Shown here: positions 19,303 through 27,813 of the stretch, in pieces | Numbering within the stretch: the stretch's first letter is position 1 | How the letters are laid out: each line of letters begins with the position of its first letter | Origin: Terriglobia bacterium | Lineage (GTDB): Bacteria > Acidobacteriota > Terriglobia > UBA7540 | DNA: 64,000 nucleotides | Reading direction: 5' to 3' | Assembly: GCA_035712365.1 (NCBI GenBank) | Contig: DASTAW010000048.1 | Coordinates: 326,726-390,725 of the forward strand | Translations under genes and position numbers: made by a program | Notes under the pieces: model-generated | The model's database searches: none | What the model was told of the DNA's origin: nothing | Seen by the model: only the letters and a program-made list of their open reading frames with translations

Positions 19303-20165
19303 CGGGCCTTCACCTCTTCGCGAACGGAAGGTCCGGGGCGATGCCGGCCCGGAATCTCGTGGAGAAGCCCCGACATCGCGTAACTGAGCGCCAGCACCAG
19401 CAGGACAGGTTCCGAATAAAACAGGATGGCCAGAATGACCAGCCCGATAAAAATAGTCGTTACGTAAGTACGCCGGCGGCGCAGGTCAAGCGACTTGAAG
19501 CTGTAGTAGCGGACCCGGCTGACCATCAGGAAGGCCAGGCCAAGCGCCACCAGCAGCCAGACCACAGCGAATGGCCAGTAAGTGACAGGATCTTTCTGCC
19601 AATGCACTACGGCGGCGACTACGCCGGCAGCCGCCGGAATGGGAAGGCCGACAAAGTAGCGGCGGTCAACGCCGGGCTTACCGGACTCGATGTTAAACCT
19701 CGCCAGGCGGGCCGCACCGCAAATGAGGAAAGCGAACCCAATAATCCATCCCACAGCGCGCAGGTGGTGCGTCAATGGAAGCTGCGAAGCATCGATGGCC
19801 GGGCGCACTCCCCAGGAGTAAGCAAGCACGCCGGGAGCCAGGCCAAAGGCGATCACGTCAGCCAGCGAATCGAATTCACGCCCGAAGTTTGAGGTTGAGT
19901 TGGTGAGGCGCGCGATACGGCCGTCCAGCCCGTCGAACACAATCGCCCATCCGATCGCCTTGGCAGCATTGTCAAAAGCGGCGCTGGCCATCGCGCCGGC
20001 TGCGCCGGCTACTATCAATTGCGAGCCCTGCAGAGTGCTCAGAATAGCGTAATAACCACAGATCAGGGTTCCGACAGTAAACAGGCTCGGCAGAACGTAC
20101 ATGCCCCGCCGCACCCGGTGGTTGTTCGCCGCCGCTTCCATTGCTTCGTTTGCTCCGGGGTCCAT
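19299..20165 (-). CDS. pssA: CDP-diacylglycerol-serine O-phosphatidyltransferase
   Basis: Makes phosphatidylserine from CDP-diacylglycerol and serine in the membrane. The CDP-alcohol phosphotransferase signature is intact: DGLDGRIARLTNSTSNFGREFDSLAD (written here only as the motif DGx2ARx8Gx3Dx3D, roughly residues 75-100). Six or more hydrophobic helices fit family 2 PssA. I chose ATG at 20165 (MDPGANE), which sits one base after the psd stop with AGGTGA just upstream; a TTG at 20183 is also in frame. It passes its product to Psd, encoded immediately before. Confidence 0.93.
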   Translation of the reverse strand: MDPGANEAMEAAANNHRVRRGMYVLPSLFTVGTLICGYYAILSTLQGSQLIVAGAAGAMASAAFDNAAKAIGWAIVFDGLDGRIARLTNSTSNFGREFDSLADVIAFGLAPGVLAYSWGVRPAIDASQLPLTHHLRAVGWIIGFAFLICGAARLARFNIESGKPGVDRRYFVGLPIPAAAGVVAAVVHWQKDPVTYWPFAVVWLLVALGLAFLMVSRVRYYSFKSLDLRRRRTYVTTIFIGLVILAILFYSEPVLLVLALSYAMSGLLHEIPGRHRPGPSVREEVKAR

Positions 20166-20166
20166 T

Positions 20167-20799
20167 TCACCTGCTGGCGCCAATGATCGTGCTCCCAGCT
20201 TTCACATGATCGCCGATTTTCACGGATAAGGCCACCTCGGGAGAAAGCAGCACATCCACCCGCGATCCAAACTTGATCATACCGATGCGGTCTCCGCGCT
20301 TCACGCAGTCGCCAATTTTTTTCCAGAAGACAATCCGCCGCGCCAGCACGCCCGCAATCTGGCGGACAACGATTTCGCCGTTTTCGCCGGCCACCGTGAA
20401 CGTGTTGCATTCATTATCAACCGATGCGCGAGGCCCGGAGGCCATTCGGAAGGACCCTTTCCGATAAACCACGCTCTCGATGTTCCCCGCAGCGGGTGAG
20501 CGGTTTACGTGAACGTTGAGTGGCGACATGAAAATGCTGATTCGCTGGCGGGAACGGCCGGCGTAGTCTTCTGGGCGAATCTCCACCACGCGTCCGTCTG
20601 CAGGGGAAACAATCACCCCGGGCCCCGATGGAACCAGCCGTTCGGGGTCGCGAAAGAAATTCAGTACGAATAGCGCGAGGATAAAAAAGAATGCGGCGGC
20701 AATAAAGAAAAACCTGCCCGGCCAGTAAAACCCAAAGCCTAACAGCCCGCCCGCAATTAACACCAGCGGCAGGCCGTACCAATACCCCTCTTTCACCAT
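20167..20799 (-). CDS. psd: Phosphatidylserine decarboxylase, short (archaeal/ PSD-B-like) type
   Basis: Converts phosphatidylserine to phosphatidylethanolamine. The 210-residue form begins MVKEGYWYGLPLVL with two hydrophobic segments. The soluble part contains PADGRV and FMSPLNVHVNRSP. The self-cleavage site that generates the pyruvoyl group is the Gly178-Ser179 pair in KFGSRVD, equivalent to LGST in the long enzymes. The frame extends upstream to 20859, but the shorter start fits the family. First gene of the psd-pssA-Asd-like-lptE operon. Confidence 0.92.
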   Translation of the reverse strand: MVKEGYWYGLPLVLIAGGLLGFGFYWPGRFFFIAAAFFFILALFVLNFFRDPERLVPSGPGVIVSPADGRVVEIRPEDYAGRSRQRISIFMSPLNVHVNRSPAAGNIESVVYRKGSFRMASGPRASVDNECNTFTVAGENGEIVVRQIAGVLARRIVFWKKIGDCVKRGDRIGMIKFGSRVDVLLSPEVALSVKIGDHVKAGSTIIGASR

Positions 20800-20946
20800 A
20801 TCTGCTGGGTGCGCAGGCCCCCCCGGTTCAGGAAGCAAAGCCCGACATGGCCCAGCCACCCGCCACGATTGAGTACAGATATCCGCACCCTCACTCAGCC
20901 CTTCACTGGCGAGGGAAGGAATCGGTCGCTCTGCCGGCTCTCCCCG

Positions 20947-21174
20947 CTACGCAGCCGATTTCCCGGTTTTTAGCAACACGGTCATCTGGTCCTTGAGGCG
21001 CAGTTTCAGCTTTTTCAGCCTGACTTCCTCAAGTTTTTCATCTTCCGTCAGGAAGGATTTAGCCTCCAGCCGATCCAGTTCGGCTGCGTACCTGCCGTGC
21101 TCCTCGCAAAGGCGCTGATACTCGTTGCTGTTGGCCATCGATTTATCCCGGACGGCCTCGGTAGGGGTGCTCAC
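20947..21174 (-). CDS. DUF465 (YdcH-like) small coiled-coil protein
   Basis: 75-residue, charged, all-helical protein (EYQRLCEEHGRYAAELDRLE ... EEVRLKKLKLRLKDQMT). The pattern of a short helical hairpin with an RLKxxKLxLKD end is typical of DUF465/YdcH. GTG at 21174 has GGGAGGTG eight bases upstream and is preferred to the internal ATG at 21138. Function in the family is not established. It precedes psd by 150 bases on the same strand. Confidence 0.8.
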   Translation of the reverse strand: MSTPTEAVRDKSMANSNEYQRLCEEHGRYAAELDRLEAKSFLTEDEKLEEVRLKKLKLRLKDQMTVLLKTGKSAA

Positions 21175-21336
21175 GGGTGTGCCACCTCCCTCTGGAATTA
21201 TTTTACTCCGTCAGGCTAGCACACACGCACAGCGGGTTCAAGCCGGAAAGATGAACTTGTCTGGGTGGATAGGTATGCAGGGAGCCAGCACTTCAGACGG
21301 TAGGCCCTGGGCGGCTTCAGGGCCCACCGGAAAAGG

Positions 21337-21362
21337 AAAACCCGGCCAGACGGCCGGGTTTT
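21337..21362 (-). terminator. Bidirectional intrinsic terminator
   Basis: AAAACCCGGCC (21337-21347) pairs perfectly with GGCCGGGTTTT (21352-21362) around an AGAC loop. The A and T runs at both ends make it usable on both strands; on the minus strand it lies 80 bases after the stop of the small secreted protein and a second T-rich run follows. Confidence 0.85.
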
Positions 21363-21441
21363 CGATCAAGAACGATATGATCAGGAATACAGCTTTTAAT
21401 GAAGAAAGCGGCTGAAAAGCAGCTGCCGCTGGAGTAGCGCC

Positions 21442-21618
21442 TTACTGCCCCGTTTTCTGACCTTCTTTCGCACCCTTCTTCTTGGCATGCTTCACGTGCT
21501 TCTTGCCTTGAGTCTGGGTCGTGGCAGCGGTCTTCTTGTGCTTCTTCGCAGCGAAAGCTGGCATCGACAAGGTGGTGGTCATAGCGATCGCGGCGATGAG
21601 TGTAAAGAACTTCTTCAT
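21442..21618 (-). CDS. Small secreted Lys-rich protein (58 residues)
   Basis: ATG at 21618, TAA at 21444-21442. A good signal peptide (MKKFFTLIAAIAMTTTLSMP, then AFA) is followed by a mature part of about 34 residues dominated by Lys, with Thr, Gln and His (KKHKKTAATTQTQGKKHVKH). AGGAGG lies 11 bases before the ATG. I recognise no named family. The composition suggests binding to acidic envelope polymers or DNA. It is a single-gene unit closed by the terminator at 21337-21362. Confidence 0.75.
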   Translation of the reverse strand: MKKFFTLIAAIAMTTTLSMPAFAAKKHKKTAATTQTQGKKHVKHAKKKGAKEGQKTGQ

Positions 21619-21642
21619 AGGTTGTACAACCTCCTAATTAGG
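21619..21642 (-). promoter_or_regulatory. Two abutting palindromes over the ribosome binding site
   Basis: AGGTTGTACAACCT (21619-21632) is a perfect 14-bp palindrome ending exactly at the start codon of the small secreted protein; CCTAATTAGG (21633-21642) is a perfect 10-bp palindrome next to it. The AGGAGG Shine-Dalgarno (21635-21630) spans the junction. They could be repressor half-sites or could fold in RNA to hide the ribosome binding site. Confidence 0.5.
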
Positions 21643-21930
21643 GATTACTTCGTGAGCAAATCGAGCACGAGACGTTCCAAAGCCTGGGTACAACGCGGGC
21701 CGTACCGGACAACTGCAGCTGCTCCAATTCATTAGATTCTCGGGCCGGGCGTCGGCAGTCCGCGTTCCACCGGCAGGCTTCCAGCTCTTTACACCATATG
21801 GTGCGTCGCTTACACGATATCGGTTGACGCCTCTCGACTGGGGCGGTTGAATTGCGAGGTGAGACTCTGCGTCCGGGCCCGGCGTCTTCGCAACGACCAA
21901 CGACCGCGAATTTCGGCGTCAAGCCTAAGA
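21643..21930. other. Non-coding gap upstream of the small secreted protein
   Basis: Nothing supportable as a gene on either strand. A 10-bp palindrome ACCATATGGT lies at 21793-21802. No clear -35/-10 pair was found. Confidence 0.4.
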
Positions 21931-22389
21931 TCACGGCTGAACGAGCTTATAAACAAGAACCAGAGCATCCTCTTTCGGATTCAGGTAATACTCCTTCCGG
22001 CGGCCCAGCAACTCAAAGCCCAGGGAATAATAGAGTTCCACCGCTGGCAAGTTCGATTCCCTCACCTCTAGCAAGACCCTGTGCGCGCCCGATTCGGCCA
22101 ATCTCCTGCACCCTTCTCTCAGGAGCGCGCGGGCAATACCCTGGCGCCGATGAGACGGGCGGACGGCGACATTCCAGAGTTCTGATTCTCTCTCGATTCG
22201 ATAGAAGGCCGAAAATCCCACGATTTCGGGCAACGTCCGGGCCTCCGACTCAGCCACCAGGATCATTCCTTGGGGATCAGCGGCCAGCCGCTCATAATCA
22301 CGCCCTCGCCAGCCTGCAGTTGTTCTGATTGTATTCTGAATCTCAAGGACAGCCTCCAGATCATCCCGCCGGAACAGCCTCACTTGCAT
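21931..22389 (-). CDS. rimI: GNAT N-acetyltransferase, RimI-like
   Basis: Acetyl-CoA-dependent acetyltransferase, probably of the N-terminal Ala of ribosomal protein bS18. From ATG 22389 (MQVRLFRRDDLEAVLEIQ) it has 152 residues. The acetyl-CoA loop is VRPSHRRQGIARALL (RxxGxG/A) and the C-terminal half has LEVRESNLPAVELYYSLGFE, the classic RimI block. A TTG directly after the tsaB stop (22461) would add 24 residues and is also possible. tsaB-rimI adjacency is common in bacteria and supports the call. Confidence 0.88.
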   Translation of the reverse strand: MQVRLFRRDDLEAVLEIQNTIRTTAGWRGRDYERLAADPQGMILVAESEARTLPEIVGFSAFYRIERESELWNVAVRPSHRRQGIARALLREGCRRLAESGAHRVLLEVRESNLPAVELYYSLGFELLGRRKEYYLNPKEDALVLVYKLVQP

Positions 22390-22461
22390 TTTGCCCGCGG
22401 CATCAAATACGGAGCTTTTCCGGAGCTTCTCAGGGGAGGAGACAGCGTTCGATTTGCTCAA

Positions 22462-23229
22462 TCAGCTTCCTGCCTTGGCCACAGAGGGCCGCCAGTTCAT
22501 TTCCGCGTCAGAACGGCGGATGTAGCAGGCGTCCAGCTCATCTGGCGTGGATTTTTCGCTCCGCTCGAAGGCGCCAAGCGCTATCCTCGCAATGGCATCA
22601 AGCAACGTTCCCGGCAGTTCAACCCTGGAGACATCCTGCCCCAGGCTTTCGCCGAGAGACCGCGCTTTCAGGTCATGGGAGCGCGTCAGAAATGCAATCG
22701 TACCGCCCCAGAAGGTGCTGCACTGGCCGCCTTGGTTGAGAGCTTCCAGCATGGCGTCAAGGCGTTTGGGATGCACAAGCTCACCCTGCGCAAGCGCTTT
22801 AAAGCCGCGGTGATCACCGGCAGCATCGGCAACTCTTCGGTAAATGCAGGCAAAGAACTCGCCGCGGCGCGCGTCAAGAATCGGAACGGCCCAGTCCGTT
22901 TCTGGATGCGCCTGCTCAACCATGGCTTCCAGCAGGTTTACTCCCTTGATGGGCCGCCCGAAGGCCTTTGCCCAGCCCTGTGCCGCCGCAAGCCCTACGC
23001 GGATTCCGGTGAATGATCCCGGCCCGTTTGACACCGCGTAAAGCTCGATATCGGGGTATCCCAAGCCGGACTGCGTCAGCGCCCGATGCACGAGGTCAAA
23101 CAACGTGACCGCATAGCGCGAAGCAGGTCCCTCGTTTTGAACAAGAGCCAGGCATGTGCCCCGGTCGTAAACCGCGGCCCCTCCATGCTCACTGGTGGTG
23201 TCGATTGCCAACACTCTCATTTGAAACAT
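22462..23229 (-). CDS. tsaB: tRNA threonylcarbamoyladenosine biosynthesis protein TsaB
   Basis: Partner of TsaD/TsaE in making t6A37 on tRNAs. The actin-like N-terminus (VLAIDTTSEHGGAAVYDRG) and the block YAVSNGPGSFTGIRVGLAAAQGWAKA are diagnostic. Length (255) is slightly above average. Two starts are close together, ATG at 23229 and ATG at 23220; a TATAAT lies just upstream of and overlapping the first, so the second could be the start of a leaderless message. Followed directly by rimI. Confidence 0.93.
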   Translation of the reverse strand: MFQMRVLAIDTTSEHGGAAVYDRGTCLALVQNEGPASRYAVTLFDLVHRALTQSGLGYPDIELYAVSNGPGSFTGIRVGLAAAQGWAKAFGRPIKGVNLLEAMVEQAHPETDWAVPILDARRGEFFACIYRRVADAAGDHRGFKALAQGELVHPKRLDAMLEALNQGGQCSTFWGGTIAFLTRSHDLKARSLGESLGQDVSRVELPGTLLDAIARIALGAFERSEKSTPDELDACYIRRSDAEMNWRPSVAKAGS

Positions 23230-23301
23230 TATAACTGCCTCAACCGCTCCACATTTGCAATTCCTTTGCGGGGTGGTGAATTTGGCAATCAGGAAGCTTG
23301 T

Positions 23302-23655
23302 TCAAACGTCGCGGAGTTCTTCTTCATTGAGTCCAAAATAGTGTCCGATTTCGTGTAGAAGGGTGTCACGAATCTGCCGCCGGACTTGTGCTTCGGTCGA
23401 GCAGACGGCCTCAATGTTCTTCTGGTAGAGAAAAATATGATTGGGGGGATCAGCGGAAAAGACGCTTTTCAGCGTCCTCGGGACCCCGGAGAAAAGTCCC
23501 AGCAGCAGACCACCACGATAGGGCTCCAGCGGCGGAGAATCTTCAACAATGATCGCGAGATTGGAAAGCCTGCTGCGAAAGGGATCGGGGAGGCTTTCCA
23601 GGACCTCATTGGCAAGTTGCTCGAAACGCTCGCGCTCCACAGAACCATTGTACAT
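23302..23655 (-). CDS. Minimal zincin-type metallopeptidase family protein
   Basis: 117 residues matching the small bacterial 'metallopeptidase family' (zincin_1/DUF1025). The zinc site HEIGHYFGLNEEE is at 101-113 (HExxH plus a downstream acidic Glu), and the characteristic IFLYQKNIE lies before it, with VEDSP near residue 40. ATG at 23655 has GAGGG immediately upstream, rather close; GTG five codons later is an alternative. Substrates in this family are unknown. It is divergent from the GAF-phosphatase gene. Confidence 0.85.
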   Translation of the reverse strand: MYNGSVERERFEQLANEVLESLPDPFRSRLSNLAIIVEDSPPLEPYRGGLLLGLFSGVPRTLKSVFSADPPNHIFLYQKNIEAVCSTEAQVRRQIRDTLLHEIGHYFGLNEEELRDV

Positions 23656-23764
23656 CCCTCTGGTTTTCAATTGGTCCTGGCTGAAATGCCACGGCTTCCG
23701 GCCGAAGTCGCGGGCCGGGGTAATCCGGCCGATTATGTTAGAATGGCGGATAATGCTGGCGGCC

Positions 23765-23980
23765 TCATTTCTCAATCCTATTCCATTCCGCTGCGCCACG
23801 CTGGGGGCGGGACATGTTCGGCTGATGCGCGGGACTGTTTGGAGATCGATGGGCGTGGAAACAGCCGGCGGTACCCGGTCGCTCGCCGATGACCTGAAGA
23901 TGCTGGAGGCCGGCGCGGACCGGCTAGGAAGCACTACCTCGGCTCGAATTCTGGCGGCAGCCGCCTGTCTTACAGGATGA
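23765..23980 (+). pseudogene. Remnant of deoxyribose-phosphate aldolase (deoC), C-terminal end
   Basis: In the frame ending at TGA 23978-23980 the residues VRLMRGTVWRSMGVETAGG and DLKMLEAGADRLGSTTSARI line up with the C-terminus of short bacterial DeoC (pattern DVxLMRxTVGxxMGVKASGGIRTxxDAxxMIEAGATRIGxSxGxxI). The N-terminal two thirds are missing: upstream lies the divergent metallopeptidase. The conserved Lys of the GVKASGG strand is Glu here. So this is a decayed 3' fragment. It ends three bases before the GAF-phosphatase ATG. Confidence 0.6.
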
Positions 23981-23983
23981 CTG

Positions 23984-25738
23984 ATGTCGCAAATCGTCAA
24001 ATCACAAGTGCGACCCCTTGGAGCAACCGAACTGCTGGCGCTGCTGATGGAAGTTGGCGAGCAGATCACCTCCACGCTCGACCTGGAAGTGTTGATGGTG
24101 CGCATTGCGGAGCTTGTCAAGCGCGTCATCGACTACAATGTGTTCGCCATCCTTCTCCTGGATGAAAAGAGCCAGGAATTAAGAATCCGTTCGAACGTCG
24201 GCCATCCCGAAGAGCGGATCAGAAGCCTTCGGATCAAAGTAGGGGAAGGAATCGTGGGGCGGGCCGCCCTCGAACGCAAGTCAATCCTTGTGAACGATGT
24301 CCAGGCCGAGCCGTCTTACATTCAGTCCATGCCCGGCATCAGGTCCGAACTCGCTGTTCCGCTAACCCTGAAGAACCGCGTGATTGGCGTCATCGACCTG
24401 GAAGCGGATACTCCCGATTTCTTTACCGATCAGCACGTCAATCTGCTGGAACTCCTGGCTGGCCGCATGGCCATGGCCATCGAGAACGCCCGGCTCTACC
24501 GCCGCAGCGTCCGCCAGGCCCGAACACTGCAATTGCTGAATGAAATCAGCCGCGAACTGAGTTCGGTACTCGTCCTCAACGAGTTGCTTCGCAAAATCGG
24601 GACGCTGACCAAGCGCCTGGTGAACTATCACCGATTCAGCATCATGCTGGCCGACGAGCAGGCGAAGACCTTCAACGCCGTGCTGACGCTGCGCCACGAC
24701 GAAAGCCTCCCGGACAAGACCACGGTCCGTTTTGGCCAGGGCATCGTGGGCGTTGCCGCCAGCTCGCTCGAGCCCGTCGTGGCCAACAACGTGAGCAAGG
24801 ACCCGCGCTACATTTGCATCTATCCCGACACCCGGGCTGAAATGGCGGTCCCGCTGATCTACCGTGGCCAAGTTATCGGGGTTGTGGACCTCGAAAGCCG
24901 TACAGTGAATTCTTTTACCGATGAGCATGTCCGGATTTTTTCCACCCTCGCTCCGCAGATCGCCATTGCGATTGAAAACGCCCGGCTCTATGAGCGCGTG
25001 CTGCGAAGCGAGTCGCGGCTCGAGCGCGACCTGAAGCGCGCCCAGGAAATCCAGATGCTCTTGATGCCCGGGACTTCGCCAAACATTGCCGGGCTGGAAA
25101 TCGATCTGCGGTTCCAGCCGGCGCGGCAACTGGGCGGCGACCTATATGATTTTCTGAATTACGGCAAAGACCGCCACCTGTTGGCTGTGGGCGACGTCAG
25201 CGGCAAAGGGGCCCCCGCCGCCCTGTACGGCGCGCTCGCAGGAGGAATTTTGCGAAGCCTGGCGCCGCTGCGGCTTCCCATTCCGGAACTGCTTCGCAAG
25301 CTGAATGCCACGCTGCTGGAACGCAGAGTGGAAGGCCACTTCATCACACTCGTCTGCTCGATCTGGGAACCGAAGACAATGACTTTGCGCCTTGCCAACG
25401 CCGGCATGCCCCTGCCGCTTTTGATACGCGACGGGCGCTCGCGCCCCATCCATGCCGAAGGAGTTCCGCTGGGTTTGCTGGAGCACACGGAGTATCAGGA
25501 AACTTCGCTCCAACTGAAAAAAGATGACCTGCTGGCGTTCTTCTCCGACGGCCTGGTTGAAGCCATGGATCCTGAACTCCAGGAGTTCGGCGGGCGAAGT
25601 GTGGCGCGCCTGTTGCGCGAAAACGCCAGGCGGCCGCTGCGGGAAAACATCGAGCTGCTGTTCAACGAGATTGCGCGCTTCGAAGAGGGGCGGCCTCCGC
25701 GCGATGACCAGACGCTGGTGGTGGCGCGCGTCCGGTGA
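23984..25738 (+). CDS. GAF-GAF-SpoIIE (PP2C-type) serine phosphatase
   Basis: Cytoplasmic signalling phosphatase of 584 residues. First GAF domain about 20-170 (MVRIAELVKRVIDYNVFAIL ... GEGIVGRAA ... VPLTLKNRVIGVIDLE), second about 190-345 (FGQGIVGVAA ... VPLIYRGQVIGVVDLE), a linker helix (ERDLKRAQEIQMLLMP), then a SpoIIE/RsbU-type domain with metal ligands in QLGGDLYDF (about 385), VGDVSGKGAPAAL and the final RDDQTLVV. Such proteins usually dephosphorylate an anti-sigma antagonist or similar STAS partner. No partner gene lies nearby. No sensor helix is present, so it should sense a cytoplasmic ligand. Confidence 0.93.
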   Translation: MSQIVKSQVRPLGATELLALLMEVGEQITSTLDLEVLMVRIAELVKRVIDYNVFAILLLDEKSQELRIRSNVGHPEERIRSLRIKVGEGIVGRAALERKSILVNDVQAEPSYIQSMPGIRSELAVPLTLKNRVIGVIDLEADTPDFFTDQHVNLLELLAGRMAMAIENARLYRRSVRQARTLQLLNEISRELSSVLVLNELLRKIGTLTKRLVNYHRFSIMLADEQAKTFNAVLTLRHDESLPDKTTVRFGQGIVGVAASSLEPVVANNVSKDPRYICIYPDTRAEMAVPLIYRGQVIGVVDLESRTVNSFTDEHVRIFSTLAPQIAIAIENARLYERVLRSESRLERDLKRAQEIQMLLMPGTSPNIAGLEIDLRFQPARQLGGDLYDFLNYGKDRHLLAVGDVSGKGAPAALYGALAGGILRSLAPLRLPIPELLRKLNATLLERRVEGHFITLVCSIWEPKTMTLRLANAGMPLPLLIRDGRSRPIHAEGVPLGLLEHTEYQETSLQLKKDDLLAFFSDGLVEAMDPELQEFGGRSVARLLRENARRPLRENIELLFNEIARFEEGRPPRDDQTLVVARVR

Positions 25739-25814
25739 CGTGACGCGGCGCTTCAATCTTCCCTGCTGGAAATGCAATCTCCGCCGGGGCGTGAATGAAA
25801 TCCGATAAACCACG

Positions 25815-27056
25815 ATGGAAAACTTCCACTACTTCCAGAACCAATTGCAGTGCGAGGGCGCATCGCTGGCCGAAGTTGCCGAGCGGTTCGGCACGCCCGC
25901 TTACGTCTACAGCCGCTCGACCATCGAAGAGAACTTCCGCCAGATCGAGGGCCGGCTGGCCGGAATTCCGAACCTGGTCTGCTACTCGGTGAAGGCCAAT
26001 TCCAGTCTCAAAATTCTTAACCTGCTTCGGCAGGCCGGCGCGGGTTTTGACATCGTTTCCCGGGGCGAGCTGGCCCGCGTGCTCAAAGTAGAAGCCAACC
26101 CGGACACGATTGTGTTCTCCGGAGTGGGTAAAGACGAAACGGAAATTGACGAGGCGCTTGCAGCCGGCATCCTGATGTTCAATGTAGAATCGCCGGGAGA
26201 GCTGGAGGCCATAGGGCGTCGCGCACGCCACCTGAAGAAGCAGGCCAACGTTTCGATTCGCGTCAATCCCGATGTCGAGGCGGACACGCATCCTTACATT
26301 TCCACCGGACAGTTCATCCACAAGTTCGGCGTACCCAAGGACCAGGCTGTAGACCTCTTCCGGCGCGCCGCCGCCATGCCTGAGCTGCGGCTGCGGGGCA
26401 TCGCTTGCCACATCGGGTCCCAGATCCTGGATGTCGATCCTTTCGTCAAGGCGCTGGATGAAATCCTGGAGCTTGCGCAGGCGCTCGAACGCGACGGTAT
26501 CCGGCTGGAGTATCTTGACCTCGGCGGCGGATACGGGATTCGTTACGTGGATGAAAATCCGCTGGAAATCGATCTCCTGACCGCGGAACTCAAGAAAAGA
26601 ATAAGCGCCACGCCCTATCGGCTCATCCTTGAGCCGGGGCGCGCGCTGGTAGGCAATGCAGGGGCGCTCTTAACGCGCGTTCTTTACATCAAGAACACAG
26701 GGAAAAAACATTTTGTGGTGGTTGACGCCGGCATGAATGATCTGATGCGGCCGACGCTCTATGGTTCATTACACCAAATTCTTCCCGTCGAGCGCCGCAC
26801 GGACAGAACCTTCACGGCGGACGTGGTGGGACCGCTCTGCGAGACGGGAGACTTTCTGGCGCGCGACCGCGAAATACCCTGCCTCGAACCCGGTGATCTG
26901 GTCGCTGTGATGACCGCCGGCGCCTACGGTTATGTCCTCTCTTCAAATTACAATTCGCGGCCCCGCCCGCCTGAGGTCATGGTCTCCGGCAGCGAAGTCG
27001 AATTGATTCGTCCCCGTGAAAAGCTGGAAGACTTGATGGCCGGAGAAGTTCTCTGA
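25815..27056 (+). CDS. lysA: Diaminopimelate decarboxylase
   Basis: PLP enzyme that makes L-lysine from meso-diaminopimelate. The 413 residues have normal length. The PLP lysine is K60 in CYSVKANSS; the phosphate-binding GGGYGI, the EPGRALVGNAG segment and the active-site CETGDFLARDR (the conserved Cys in GPLCETGD) are all present. ATG at 25815 has a weak ribosome site; it begins 76 bases after the phosphatase and may be co-transcribed. Confidence 0.96.
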   Translation: MENFHYFQNQLQCEGASLAEVAERFGTPAYVYSRSTIEENFRQIEGRLAGIPNLVCYSVKANSSLKILNLLRQAGAGFDIVSRGELARVLKVEANPDTIVFSGVGKDETEIDEALAAGILMFNVESPGELEAIGRRARHLKKQANVSIRVNPDVEADTHPYISTGQFIHKFGVPKDQAVDLFRRAAAMPELRLRGIACHIGSQILDVDPFVKALDEILELAQALERDGIRLEYLDLGGGYGIRYVDENPLEIDLLTAELKKRISATPYRLILEPGRALVGNAGALLTRVLYIKNTGKKHFVVVDAGMNDLMRPTLYGSLHQILPVERRTDRTFTADVVGPLCETGDFLARDREIPCLEPGDLVAVMTAGAYGYVLSSNYNSRPRPPEVMVSGSEVELIRPREKLEDLMAGEVL

Positions 27057-27187
27057 TAATGATATTGGAGAATCCAACCACCCTTGAGAATTCATTCCGA
27101 CTGAGACAGTCTAGTCCGTGGGTCTATCGGTCGGGGCAGACGCGGCGCAATGGTCGGAAAGGGAATGGAAGCGAGGAGAATTAGTCG

Positions 27188-27760
27188 ATGTCTACCGATG
27201 CATACGACGGTCTGAAGGCCGTGCAGGTCCAGCTTTCCAGGCTTTTCGGATCGGTATCAAAGGAGGCAAGCATTCGAAAGCGAACGACCGCTCAATGGCG
27301 GAGGAGCTTCAAGGCTGTATTGCGCGAGATCGATCGCTATGTCGCTGCAAATGTCGATACTGACGAAATCCACCGACTCATGCTCTCGTCGGGGCTTGCT
27401 GCGGCCGCCGAGTCTCTGAAGCAGGAAGATTTTTGGCCCGGCTACGTCGAGGGCATCACACGTCTTGCGTTGACATTATTAGGAGACTACCCAGACCACA
27501 GGAGACGGAAGCCAGGCCGCAAACCTGAAGGCTACTACAGGCTCAACCTCGCCCGCTCAGTACTGTGGGTCCAGACGCCAGAGCAGCGATTTCGCACCCT
27601 TATTGATGCAGGAAGTTTCGGATATCCGGAGTTGTCGGCCCGCCCGCTCGATCTTCTGCGCGAGTTTAGAAGGCGGTTTGGCGCGAAGCCGGATCACAAG
27701 GACTTTCTTGAGTGGTACCGGGCGAACTTTCCGCAGGATTATGTTGCCATTTTTCGCTAG
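27188..27760 (+). CDS. Hypothetical protein, 190 residues
   Basis: I do not recognise a family. GAGGAG lies nine bases before the ATG. The protein is soluble and mainly helical, with an N-terminal helical half (LKAVQVQLSRLFGSVSKEAS, then FKAVLREIDRYVAANVDTDE) and a basic hinge (DHRRRKPGRKPEGYY). The C-terminal end (FLEWYRANFPQDYVAIFR) is aromatic. Codon use is less GC-biased at third positions than neighbours by eye, and it stands alone between lysA and the convergent nadK, which could indicate a recent arrival. Confidence 0.7.
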   Translation: MSTDAYDGLKAVQVQLSRLFGSVSKEASIRKRTTAQWRRSFKAVLREIDRYVAANVDTDEIHRLMLSSGLAAAAESLKQEDFWPGYVEGITRLALTLLGDYPDHRRRKPGRKPEGYYRLNLARSVLWVQTPEQRFRTLIDAGSFGYPELSARPLDLLREFRRRFGAKPDHKDFLEWYRANFPQDYVAIFR

Positions 27761-27813
27761 CTCGTAAACTCGTGAACTTCCGCTCGAAATATTAATTTTT
27801 ATAGGTACCCGTC

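Noticed and set aside
21634..21934. Overlapping 88- and 98-codon minus-strand frames upstream of the small secreted protein
   Set aside because: No ribosome sites, no shared features with known proteins, and the two frames overlap each other.
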